Source: Amia ocellicauda
Taxonomy: Eukaryota > Chordata > Actinopteri > Amiiformes > Amiidae
DNA: 64,000 nt
Assembly: GCF_036373705.1 (NCBI RefSeq)
Contig: NC_089854.1
Coordinates: 26,648,725 to 26,712,724 of the forward strand
Direction: 5' to 3'
Below, in pieces: positions 52,763 through 64,000 of this stretch; the first letter of the stretch is position 1; each line of letters starts with the position of its first letter. The position numbers and the translations under genes are program-made. The notes beneath the pieces are model-generated. The model worked only from the letters and a program-made list of their open reading frames with translations. It was not told the DNA's origin and searched no databases.

Positions 52763-53481
52763 ATCTGGACTTAATAGTGTTTTATTTTACAGGTCAAAGT
52801 GGACAATTAATGATCGATTTTGTATACATGTCCCTTAGTGATGTATATGGTATTTACGCTTCGCTACACGACAGAAGTACAATCCGATTGATGTACTTCA
52901 TGTACGATGGATCCGTCCATTACATTCAACATGTCACACTGGCCTACCTTTGCGATAAGACACAGTCGAGGAATCAACTACAGCGTAGGCGGGATTGAGC
53001 TTTTACTCAATGCCTCTCTGAGAGATCTGAGATGCCCATGGTTAAAATGTTTAAATCAATGCATGCGAATGGTCAGAGGAAAAATCGATGATGTTTAATT
53101 AGCTGACCAATGGTGGATATATTCCCTTTTTGATGCCTGGGGATTTTATTCATGAGGATTTTATTTATGAGGAGTTGAAACCCGCTTCCTCTGCTCTCGC
53201 TTTTGGAAAATAAAAGCAATTTTCCATACAGTGTTCAGCACCACCAGGGCGGACAGCTCCGTCGCCACTGCAGCCACCTGACGCGAACCAGCGCTCTGCG
53301 CATCTCTGCGGCATTTTCACATTGTGAAGGTTTCCTTTACAAGAAATACTGCTCTCGGTCCTCAAAGAATGCACATTTAACTTATTCTGTTTGTATCTCA
53401 CACTTCAGGTGCCATCGATTCTTATTTAATGTTTACAAAAACTTGCAAATTACTCCAAGGAATCGAAAAAGGGATTATTAC

Positions 53482-53483
<2 letters not shown>

Positions 53484-53526
<43 letters not shown>
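53484..53526 (+). repeat. (AAT)n microsatellite
   Basis: About 14 AAT units. Confidence 0.9.
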
Positions 53527-53527
<1 letters not shown>

Positions 53528-56500
53528 TAACAACTCTGGTCCACCAACTAATTTGTGTGAACTGAAGCTGGGCACAGTTCGTTATTAGCACAAAGACAGC
53601 ATCATGGTTGTCCAGACGACATACTTGTTAAACCAATTGCAGGCCTGTTTTTCCACATAGCCTGGTAATACGAATTTAGTCCTGCAACATTTAGAAATAA
53701 TACACAATTCTTTGTCCAACCTTTTTGTTGTTTCTGCACTGGTGCCCGGCAAAGTACAATTTATGGACAGGGTACATTTTCTTGTAGAACACATGTATCC
53801 CCCTTTGATCTATGCAATTGTATTTATTAATTATACAAGAACTAGTAAGAAACATCAAAAGTGCAGTCTCAAAGGGAACCCTGGATGCTTTTGGTCCAGC
53901 GGGCTTGGATTTGGTCCTCCAGTTTCTTTATTTATACAAACAGGGTTTAAATACATTGAATGATTATATAACTAAATGGTATATGGTAAGGTAACAATTA
54001 AGGATCATCAGAATTATAATTATAGAGCTTTCAATGCGCTCTACAGAATTCAGCACAGTACAAATCAGCCAGCTGAGATGCAGCATTTGGAAATCATGAG
54101 AGCCATGCAGCATCGTGTATATGCAGTCTGGGTGCACTGTCACAGCAGGGTAGTCCAAGCAAATGCACCCACAATCCCATTCATTCCCTCAGAACAAACC
54201 TGCAGGACCGTCCGTTATTATAAGATTTGAAGTCATTTGCATTGGCCCTGGTCATTATCAATGACGATGTCTCAAACACTGATTTCACTGTGCTCTGTAA
54301 TAATTTTACAGCACCTAGAATGCCTGAACCATGTTGATTGTCATACCATGACCGAAACCTCCATCTGCCATCACCCAGCCACCATCTGGATTGCAGCAGA
54401 CACTGCAATATCCACCGCACAGCCAGGGAAGTTTAGCATATGCGCTCACCAAAGCTTGCACGGTGCCGGCACCCTGTTGTTTTGAGCAGAATCTTCTTGC
54501 GATTGTAGCAGCCCATATTGATCACTCAATCATATGCAGCAATTTGCAACTGCCTCTGCAGGACTGGACTAGCTGCAGAGGTAATCTAGTTTGATATGTG
54601 ATTAATCAGATCTGGCTGCTTCATTTATTTCCACAATCAATCACATCCTCATTAGGATTAGCTAACGTTATATCCAGGCAGAGGATTCTGATCAGCGGAG
54701 GTCCACAGAGGCCAACCTGTACCACAACTGTGCTGTATGTGTATGTATTCTGCATCTCTCACATAACTGAGGTCCCTCGATAGGTCACACGGTAGTTCAT
54801 TTTCTCTTTTCAAAAACCTACAAATGCAGTGACGTGGAAGTGAGAACAGAGGGCATGACTTCATTCAGCAGTTACAGGCGGTCTGTTCCCCCCGCTCCCC
54901 CCCCCCGGCTCTCTGTGAACCAGTCTCTGCCCATCAGGATGCGATTCTGTGTAATTCAGCAACGAAAAGCAGTAGCTGAAAGAACACTGTAGGATGGGAA
55001 ATACGTCCAAGTAATAACCACCCTTCCCCTCCGGCTGCACATTCACATCCATGTATGGAAAAACAAGGTGAAGCATCTTTTAAAAACAGTATTTTTATTT
55101 GTATAGGAAATCCCAACCCATGACCAAAAACAAACAGAATCAAAAAGAGACAAACAAACAACAACAATTGTTCCTAGAAATTCTACACATATAACAGTGC
55201 CTACTGGGGAACAGGTCCTGCAATCAATTTGGTGAAAACTGTACCACAATAAGCATGACAACACAATTCGCTTCCTTGGCCTGTGTCATCATCACAGTGA
55301 TGTTTACTAGAAAACAGTACTGCCAGCGGAGGTCATTGAGTGCATTCCTGTTGGTTTTCACTCATTCACCAAGCTGTGCAAGTGTCTCATGTCACTGCAG
55401 CAGCTCCAGGTAATTACAGCACGCCTGCAAGACAATCTTTCACAGCACCAGCCACCCAAGATGAAAGGCAGTCCTGTTCCATTCTGGTGTCCCTATTTGT
55501 ATTTACCACAGGTGCTTGGGGCAGCTAAGTTGCTGCTTAGAGCTTAACAGCACCTGCTTATGGGAAACCCTCACTCTCTATTTTAGAGGCATTTGGATGA
55601 GTCGGTAAGCATTAACCAATTAAGTTTCTCACTTGAAACAGAACTGATCGCAAACAGCAGTGATTCATTTTAGATTACAAAAGTGCAAGTCAGATTCATC
55701 CGGGTCCTTGCTGTTCCAAACCATTTTCTGTAAGACACTGGATAACCCAAAATGCCTCCTACCAAATAAAAATCATTGCTAACAAGTTGTGCTTAGGAAA
55801 GCGTGTGAGTTTTTTCCCCATTAATTATGCACTTAGCATGAAAAATGCACCACAGAGTGGAAAAGTCTGAAAGCCAGCAGTTCTTCACAGAGGTGTACAA
55901 AATAGTTATTTCCTCTGCAAAACATTTCATTAACATTTCAGATCTCCCGTGACTTGGGATAGCAAAATGTACTTTGAAACCAGAAATGCTTCTCTCTGTG
56001 CCAATGTTTCTATTAGTAAGGAAGAGCTCTGCATGACAGCCTGTTTAGAATAACTGCCTGTGGTTTCATCACTGAAGAGACTCTGAAGAACGTCATCAAG
56101 TCATTGTATTCCTGCCACAAATATAACCTTAGCAAAGTGATTGCCCTTTCCCAATATTCCCCCTTTTCTTGTATTTTTTCAGCACTGCTGGGTAAATGAA
56201 TAGAGTGGAAAAAAAAAAAAAAAAAACGCTTTCTGTTTTTGAAGACGAGGTACTCGCTCGGTTTGCTGTACTCAAGATTTGATTGCGCTGAAGGTGACCT
56301 TAAAGACCCGAGACAAAAATAACCACCTTGATTGCCAAGAAAAGTTTTCATATTCATCTCGGTACAACCTCATGGGCTCTTCCCCCGACTCAAAGCAGAT
56401 TTAGAAAGCCAGAATGCACCTATAAATTGATGGTGACATTTGCTTGCGTGCATTTTATATTGTTCATATTTGTTTAGTTTTTTTAATAAGCAGAATGCCA

Positions 56501-57334
56501 ATTGTCGGATTAGTTTACCTCTAATTCACTTTATACTGGAGATAACGATTAGCAATACTGCATCTCACTGGAACAACTTGTCTAGACATAAAAAAATGAA
56601 TAAAATTAATACAGAAACTGACACATTTGTTACAACAATAGCATTTGATTTGTTTTTTGTTTTTTCCCCCCCAGACAAGCCTGCAGACCGCCGTGCTGTA
56701 AAACACTGTGGGGTCAGGACTGGTGTGCTCAACTACAGCCTTGCTTCCAGATTCATAAGCCCCCATTCACACCTCCCTTCAGAGGCATAACTCAGTAGTC
56801 ATACGGACCCCAGTGGAATGCCACTGTCAAGGGTCTTAAACTATTTCTCTGCGTGTACAAACAATTCAGTCAAAGACCTCCAGTCTCAAGTAAGGTAACG
56901 CCGATTGTGCATTCCAACACATACCCTGAGGTTGTGAACCTATGACAAAATAACAGATCTGTACAGTAACAGCCACTGATATTGCATGAGAAAGCATGAG
57001 TGTTTATGCCTAATTTGTCACAGTTTTGCAGCCATAAAGGCTCCATTAAGGATGCCATAACACAGACAGCTCGACCAAGGCACATATAATGTGCACATTT
57101 CAGTGCAACGGAAAAGGCTACCTGCAGAAATTCACGACTGCGTAGGTAAGCGACCGACTAATATCAAATTCAGGTTTACAAGCACTTTGCATTGTAGAGA
57201 AATCAGTTATCACACCGCAGACATTTTCACACCGCCTAATTTCAGCAGGGGTGGCATCGTGTATTTTTCAGTGATACCAGAATGGCCAAATCAATTCACA
57301 GCAATCAAGTCATTTCTGCACATACCCATCAAAC

Positions 57335-57340
57335 TTTATT
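57335..57340 (-). terminator. dus1l: Candidate dus1l polyadenylation signal
   Basis: Minus-strand AATAAA (plus TTTATT) about 1.4 kb downstream of the dus1l stop, the first canonical hexamer I noticed. Non-canonical signals nearer the stop are possible. Confidence 0.25.
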
Positions 57341-58754
57341 TAGCTTGTGTGGGCAGGGGAGCCTTTTGGGGGCACAGCTGGTCTCTTGTAATCATTCCAG
57401 AATAATTTTCCCTTGGAGTGTGTATTGTAATCTATTTATGCCAACGTATGGCACACAGAACAAGCTATTGTGAGCCATTAGAATTCTCTCTCTCAATGAC
57501 AGATGGGACAAATTCATTACAGAACAGTTGTTACACTCAATACCCATTTTCCATTCATCTGAGACAAAAGCACAGGGCCAGTCAATCCATAGGTCAAGCT
57601 GTGTCATAGAAGTAGCCTCATTGCTCAGCAATAAATAACTCAGACTCAGTAACCCAGCTAAGAAGCCAAAGAGTGAGCTTCAAAACTGACGCACCGTCAA
57701 TTTGTCCAGCACCTGCAGGCTGGTACTATGCATCGTGCATCTTGAACTGTTCTTGCCATTCCAGACTCCCATCCTCAGCATTCTGATCGGTCTCAAAAAC
57801 TCAGATTTGCTACATTACAATACACAAGTGACACAGAGTCAGCCAATGCTACAAATGAGGACTTCAGCCATGTACAGATCTTAGGTGCACCCCCGTAAGG
57901 GATACTATAGCAGCCCTGATGGTCTCCCAGAGGAAGGCAAGACAATTCTGCTGGGTTCAACACCCCTCAACCACCGCTTTCAATAGCATAGCAACAATAG
58001 CCACCAATCAGAGAGGGAGGGGGCAGACCACACAAAGCTGAGGAAAAACCTCACCGATCACTAGTTTCACACAAAGTAAAGGATAGGTGAGCGACTGAAT
58101 AACAGTCTGAAATCTCTGGCTCTGTTTTATGGCAAAGTAATGTAACATCCTGTAGTCAGAAACACAGTAAGAGACAAGCCTAAAATGCCAGATTAACCAG
58201 CATCTTCAGTAAAATGCCTCAATAAGAGGAATTGATCCCTGAGTCCCTTTCATCACCCCAAAATAAGGGTTAGCTTCACACAGTGCTGAGTACTACTTCT
58301 TAAATCACAATGTCTCCTGACAACTCCTCCCTTGGCTTTGGTTTTCTGCTAAGGTGAGGACTGTGTTTAACATCACGGCTGGAGAACTCCCTTTTTCTTG
58401 ATGGGCTCAAAGACATCTTGGCCCTAATTAATAAAAACCAAGACTAAAAGTGAAAATGGTGCTGGAAAAGAAGGGACTGTTTTAGGTAGGGAAAATGTTT
58501 TTAAAAATGCTTTTGGGTAATATATATGTAAAAACAGGAGAAAGCCTTAGGACATATATGCTCACATATGCAAACAAACAATTAAAACCACCCCCCCTGC
58601 AAAAAAACAAAATAAACACCCACAATAAATAAAATCCGCTCCAGTTTTGAACTTCAGACCGAGGCAGGTTCCCTACTGCACTCTGTAGCGGTTTGGTGTA
58701 AGAAGTTAGCAGCAACAGCATGGTGTCAGTGTGTGTGTGTCCGGGCACTGTCCG

Positions 58755-60191
58755 TTAGGCCACAGGGTCATCTCCCCTGCTGTCCCGGTCAGCTGCCAAG
58801 GCCTCCTTCTGGACTTTGCCACCAGCCCGCTCCCCGTTTTCGGGTCCCTCTACGGCTCCGGCCTTCAATCTCAGAGACTTCTCGTGCTTGGTCTTGAACA
58901 ACAACCCGTGACCTTACGAAGAGACAAAACACATACCCAGAACATTCAGGAAGCGGGGCAAACAGATGGTGATGCTGATATCCTTTTGCCCATTTGATTT
59001 TAGACAACATAAGAGAAGGAAAAACAGCCAATGCCATGAAGGTACTTCCTCAGTTTTTGATATGTGCATCGCAAAGAAATCAAAAGGCAATGAATATCGC
59101 TTTGATATCACTCCATCTGGATTTCTGTCTTGGAAAGGAAGCTTAAATGCAAACCTTATTGGTGAACTTCCTGTTATTTAAGCTTTTGATTGTGATTATA
59201 CATTCTGCTTGATTCTCAGCACCCTGTTTGGTTTTATAAAAAATATAATTTTCTTAGATTTTCCTACCTCGACAGAATGAATAGAAGATGGTTTCTTTTC
59301 CAAGGCAATGTGAATTTCAATTTACACCGAGCAGCTCGTGTCCATGAAATTATCCTGTGTGATTATCACAGATAAGACGTGACATATGACTGTACCATTT
59401 GAAACGCACACCTTGTTGAAGGTGTCGAGGTTTCGGGCGGAAGTAATCTTGCATACAAACACTATATAGTCCATGTTCGGATTCTCAGTGACACAAAGAA
59501 CAATATGCCCTCAAATTTAAAAAAATGCACAGAACATCTTAATTTCCACTACATTCCAACTGCAATTTCTTTCTCACCTTCTCAGTGGCGGTGAGTCATA
59601 GTCTTTCATTGCGAGGAGTGGATTAGGGCCCTCTCTTACTATAAATTAACTCATTGTGAGTTTTCTCAATTAACACTAATTCTATGGGGGGAAATGGGGT
59701 AGAGGGGAAGGCACTTTGGTGATGGCATAAAATCTCTGCTATTCCATAGTTGGAACCTCAGTTCATTGGGGAATGGTGAATCACCTTGTTACAGGATACA
59801 GCTTCAATGCCTGCACACAAGCACCAAGCAGGAGCTGCTACTGAACCTGTAACCCCTTACACATGGGCACATATGCTCAGAGCTGAATTTGCCATAATGT
59901 TATTAGCAGTTACATGGTCCCCTAAGCCTCTAACATCAACTTTCAGTAACTATTGAGGGACACTCATGAGCCATTGATTAAACCCCTTTTGGTACAGTTA
60001 ATGAACCCTGCTATAAATACATTAACAATGACCCACTGCTGCCATTTAAAAAAATACAATGTAATTAGACTTTTTAAAGCAAAGAAGCAAAGCAGACAAA
60101 AGAGCAAAGCAAACCGTTTTCAAAGGCACCTTTATAGTTTTATTCCATGTGGTTAGCTGGTTCCCAACTGCTAATGGTAAAGCCTTTATAA

Positions 60192-60271
<80 letters not shown>

Positions 60272-60920
60272 TCACTTCTGAGTGGGGAAAACTATGAGAT
60301 AGGCCCTGCAATTCACACCAATATTAGAATGTAATTTACACGGTTTCAAATGCAACAGCTGGTATTTAATAATATCCCTTTCATTCTCAGAGAACAACTT
60401 GTTCTGCATTTGTTTTAATCTAGTCACCAAGACTCTGCTGCAACAAAACTTTGCCCCTCGCCATTTTTTAATATAGAATAAGCACACAAAAACAATTCCA
60501 GTATCAATCAGTATGTTTTTTTGGATGGTTTAATTTTGTTTTTAATTTTTAACTAAAAACATATCCAGATAACCAGGATAATTTTGACCAATGCAATGCC
60601 TGTTTTTTCAGGAGGATCCTAGCAGGCAACAGGAACAATGCATCTTCCAATATTCCTATTCATTTGTATTTATTTTAGGTGTCCATAGTCGCAGTACTGG
60701 AAAGGCAAAATTGAAAATGTAACTGGTCAAGGACAAAACACGTTCATTTTCAGGTTTTGGGTATCCAGGGGATAATCACGCCCAGCACAGGGGCACGCCA
60801 AGCTTCAGTGATTATTTCCTTAGGGGAAATGCTATTGGACCTACCTAGGCAGTCAGCCATTTCCTTGTAAGCCTTCTTCTTACAGCAGCCTCGGCACAGA
60901 CTGAACACACATTTATTCCC
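58755..60920 (-). CDS. dus1l: tRNA-dihydrouridine synthase 1-like, last two coding exons (partial)
   Basis: Dus1-type enzymes reduce uridine to dihydrouridine in the D-loop of tRNA. Only the C-terminal end is in the window. Exon 60845-60920 (76 nt) encodes GNKCVFSLCRGCCKKKAYKE then MADCL and splits a Gly. Exon 58755-58912 (158 nt) continues GHGLLFKTKHEKSLRLKAG and ends DDPVA with TAA. Both junctions are GT-AG and the phases join. The Cys-rich CVFSLCRGCC and DC.GHGLLFKTK segments match the C-terminal zinc-binding-like motif I recall from human DUS1L, whose preceding exon ends near NPK. The FMN-binding TIM barrel is not here, so the 5' part must lie beyond position 64000. The tail after the motif is charged and poorly conserved. 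Confidence 0.9.
60191..60269 (+). repeat. (ATT)n(AAT)n palindromic microsatellite in dus1l intron
   Basis: About 13 ATT units turn into about 13 AAT units at 60228, so the two halves are reverse complements and can form a hairpin. It lies in the last dus1l intron. Confidence 0.9.
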
Positions 60921-63900
60921 CTGCAGAACAAGAAAGAAAAGCATATCAGCACATCAAAATGGCAACATTATAAACCCTTCAGTCCTGAAACAGACTATAC
61001 CTTAGTCTGTTCAGAGTCATTGGCGATGCACAATACTTTTTCCCTCCCTATTTCAAATGTCCAAAAAACAATTTCACAAAGGATTAGCCAACCAGGAGCC
61101 CTTGTTATGCGTGCTGTTCTGTCCCTGAACTACCTTACCATATATCAAACATTTTAAAACATACCAGCCATTCATGCTGCCCTCCAGCTGCCCTGGCCAT
61201 TTCAAGATTACAATTAAACAAAATTGCTTGTCTCAGGAACTACAATGCTTAGGAAAAACAATACAATGAGTCATACCCACTTGGCCATAATAGGGCTGAA
61301 TTTGATCAATACCTTCAACTATGAAGGCATCTATGGAGGCTATTTGATTGTGAAAGCATGCTTGTTTAAAGTTGAACATCTTCTAATAATGCAAAAAAAC
61401 ACAAAAAGGTCACATCAGGATAGATTCAGATGCGGTGTTTATGCAACATGGTTCATCAAACATTCTCGAGGGCAAGAGGCCAGAGCAGAGAACAATCCAG
61501 AATGTAACCAAATAATGTGTTCCAAGGGGTAATGTGTTTTGAGCTGCAATCTGCATAAACAAAACTCTGCTGTAGTTCTTAAACTCACACCGGAGATTCC
61601 TGTATCAGTGGATTGCAGATAAATAAAAAGCAGGACAAAATCAGAAATAATCACTAGATGGAGGGATAACTGTCAGGTAAATGCATCAATATATGTATTA
61701 ATATATTTCAACCAGAAATTAACAATAAGCTGTTACATTATTAAAAAGTAGCAAATCCTTGCTAATGGCTAGTAGTGCATGGAAAACAAATCACATTATA
61801 TTTAGCTGTGTTTAATGGCAAGTAAGTACAGATCAAGCACTACCTTGTAATGGCATACTAATGCCAGTAGACTCCCTGTGACATCCAGCTGGGTGTGAGT
61901 TTGTTCAGAGAAACGGCAGTGCTTTTTGTTTTTGTTGTTTTTCCATAACTATCTAAAATTGAATCTGTCGTCTTGACCAGCCATACTCTATTTTTTCAGA
62001 CATACATTTTGACTGAATTATTCCCAACATTAGTATTAGTTTGATAGTTGCCTTGCCTGGTATATACTGCTCTCCAAGGCCCCGTAATCCCACACGTGAC
62101 ACGCATGGCTGAGGATCGCCCATCGACCTATGGGATGACTTAATTCAGGGAAACGCTCCAATTTTTACACATCCGTAATGAAGAAGCACAGACAAAATCT
62201 ACTTCTCCCAGCATTGTAAACAACACGCCACAGGGATACGTAGACAAAGTCAAATTCAATTTAAATAATTTCTGCGGTGGTTATCATATCGAGAGGTATG
62301 CATTTTCTGATAATTGTTCAAATCGCAACCTAGGGATGGCTGTGGAGCCGGCTGTAATGAGAAAATGTGTTGATTCCATGACTGATCATATTAAGACTGA
62401 TGGAAGTAATACCAAATACTGACAAATGCTTTTCCACTTCAATGCGAGAAAACATTTGTTGTTCATTAAGTAGACAGAAATTCTATTATCTCCTTTCATG
62501 GTGTTCATTTTCATTTGGCAGGGCACAGTAGAATGGAAAAAAAAACCCATCCTAAACAGAAATGTCATATAACAGGCCTCAATACACAGCCCTACAGAAA
62601 GGCATATTAAATGCATCCTTGTATTTCTCTCTTTTCAGCACATTAAACCATTACTTTTCATTAATAACAGTCTTGTATATGTTAGAGCAATATTATTTAA
62701 GGCATTTCTACAGCGGGGGCATCTGAAACCCAAAAAAAAAAAAAAAAGTTTTTCAAAAGAAACAGGGCTTTTAAAGAAACCTCTTAATCATGATGAATGG
62801 ACTGGCAGCAGGAAAACCGAGAAGCAAAAGCATCAGCGTAGTGTCCGTCTTTACAGTCAAGCTTGCATGAACTGTTTGCACATTAACCCCAAAGCACATT
62901 CATACACTTTTCTCTGAGAGCTTGAATGAGAACCGCAGCATAATTTACATATTAAAGGTTATTTCTTGCTTTTCCAGTCATTGACGCATTAAATAAATCA
63001 CAGAGTGCTGCCATAAAAACTAAAAGAGTTTGCTGCATCAGGAACAGCATGTCTTATGGCATGCGGTCTGCATTTCAAGGACAGGGGATAACTTGTTGGT
63101 ACATTAAGAAAGTTTATGTGTTCATGTAAACTTCAATTTCAAATAAATCTATCAATCTCTGATTTTATCTTATCGTTTTTCATTTCATAACCTTCTAGTT
63201 TGAGGATTTCAACATGTAACTCTGCTCAGTGCTGGACACTGACACCAGTGCAGGCGAGAGAAATGGCATAGACAGACTCTGAATACATGCAGACGTCCCA
63301 AAATTACCAAATGGAAGAAAAATAATAGTTTTCATTGTAACCATAGTAAATGAAGCCCACTATAACTTTCAAAAGGGTTCTTGTGTTAAGATTTGACCTG
63401 TCGGTCTCAACAATCCCTGGTGGTAATGCAATACAACAAAAACACAGTTTTTTAACACATGCTGAAAACTCTTCAAACAATTAAACAAAGCTGTAGCATC
63501 TCTCCTTTGTTAATCCAAAAGTGCTTAACAAAAAACACCAGATACAATTATCATCTAAATTGCAGCCAGAATAAATCACTGGTCCTAATGTTGTTGTGGA
63601 GGTAGTCTATCAATTGCTACAGATGGACTGTAAAAAGAACAGAGAGCTTGTTTCTGAAGGTAATAATCCTTGAAGCTCAGTAAAAGTAAAGCTGACACAA
63701 CCCCAATTAGTTTTTCAAAATCTGCACCTTCCTGGTACATCTCTCTGCTTAGCTGGAGGTATTGATTTCAGAGTCCTTTAGCTCCTGCTCCTTGGTAACA
63801 CAGAACAGGCCATATACTTGAATGAACTCTGAAGGGGGGGGGGGCAGGTCACAGGTCTCAGTCAGAGGTGCTCTGTCACTCATTGATTATCCATGGGGTG

Positions 63901-64000
63901 CTGATTAGACATTTTTAGACTTTCAATGCAAGCCAAAGCACAACTGCCTCTTTATTTATTCAACATGTCTAATGAAGGAAACCAAGTAAAATGACACAAA
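60921..64000. other. dus1l intron sequence to window edge
   Basis: No further dus1l exon was found; the expected preceding exon (ending near a CxxCGNPK segment) is absent, so this is intron of that gene. A G-run of about 11 is at 63834-63844 and an A-run at 62733-62747. Nothing else is recognisable. Confidence 0.5.

Larger units (their letters stand above)
52404..58754. other. Intergenic between the GPCR and dus1l 3' end
   Basis: No exon with splice support was recognised. Microsatellites lie at 52702-52762 and 53484-53526. The right part should hold the dus1l 3' UTR. Frames at 54-57 kb are short and unrelated to known proteins. Confidence 0.5.

Noticed and set aside
55320-55640. Possible copy of the dispersed repeat seen at 39.56 kb
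   Set aside because: The resemblance is limited to a short GTTGGTTTTCACTC phrase and could not be extended.

Overview
The window is vertebrate nuclear DNA, most likely from a ray-finned fish. It has long AT-rich intergenic stretches, intron-split genes with GT-AG junctions, dinucleotide and AAT microsatellites, and a tRNA-headed SINE of the V-SINE type common in fish. The species cannot be named from the sequence. There are no operons, ribosome binding sites, CRISPR arrays or rRNA genes.

Four genes match, in order and orientation, the block I recall from human 17q25.3: dcxr (minus, 926-4194, 8 exons, complete, 244 aa), rfng (minus, 8444-15536, 8 exons, complete, 410 aa), gps1 (plus, 19167-29973, 14 exons) and dus1l (minus, last two coding exons at 58755-58912 and 60845-60920, remainder beyond the right edge). 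A fifth gene, an intronless class A peptide-type GPCR (minus, 50523-51875), lies in the roughly 29 kb gap between gps1 and dus1l, where I recall no gene in human. These genes do not form one pathway: carbonyl/xylulose reduction, Notch O-fucose glycosylation, COP9 signalosome scaffold, tRNA dihydrouridylation and an orphan receptor.

Region by region: 1-925 is dcxr downstream sequence; 926-4194 dcxr, with a small foldback transposon in intron 1; 4195-8443 intergenic; 8444-15536 rfng; 15537-19166 is the divergent rfng/gps1 interval, ending in a CpG-rich gps1 promoter; 19167-29973 gps1, then its 3' UTR; 30.5-50.5 kb is a gene desert holding a V-SINE with perfect target duplications, repeat tails, a long foldback hairpin, a SOX/POU-like site cluster and a few weak exon candidates; 50523-51875 is the GPCR; 52-58.7 kb is intergenic plus dus1l 3' sequence; 58755-64000 is the end of dus1l and its intron.

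Points most worth checking: a single-base frameshift in gps1 exon 7 (probably a consensus error, possibly real), a GC-AG intron in gps1, the unclassified GPCR with NRY in place of DRY, an unusually long Fringe stem, the 199-bp hairpin at 46.4 kb, and candidate unannotated exons at 45.7 and 49-50 kb.
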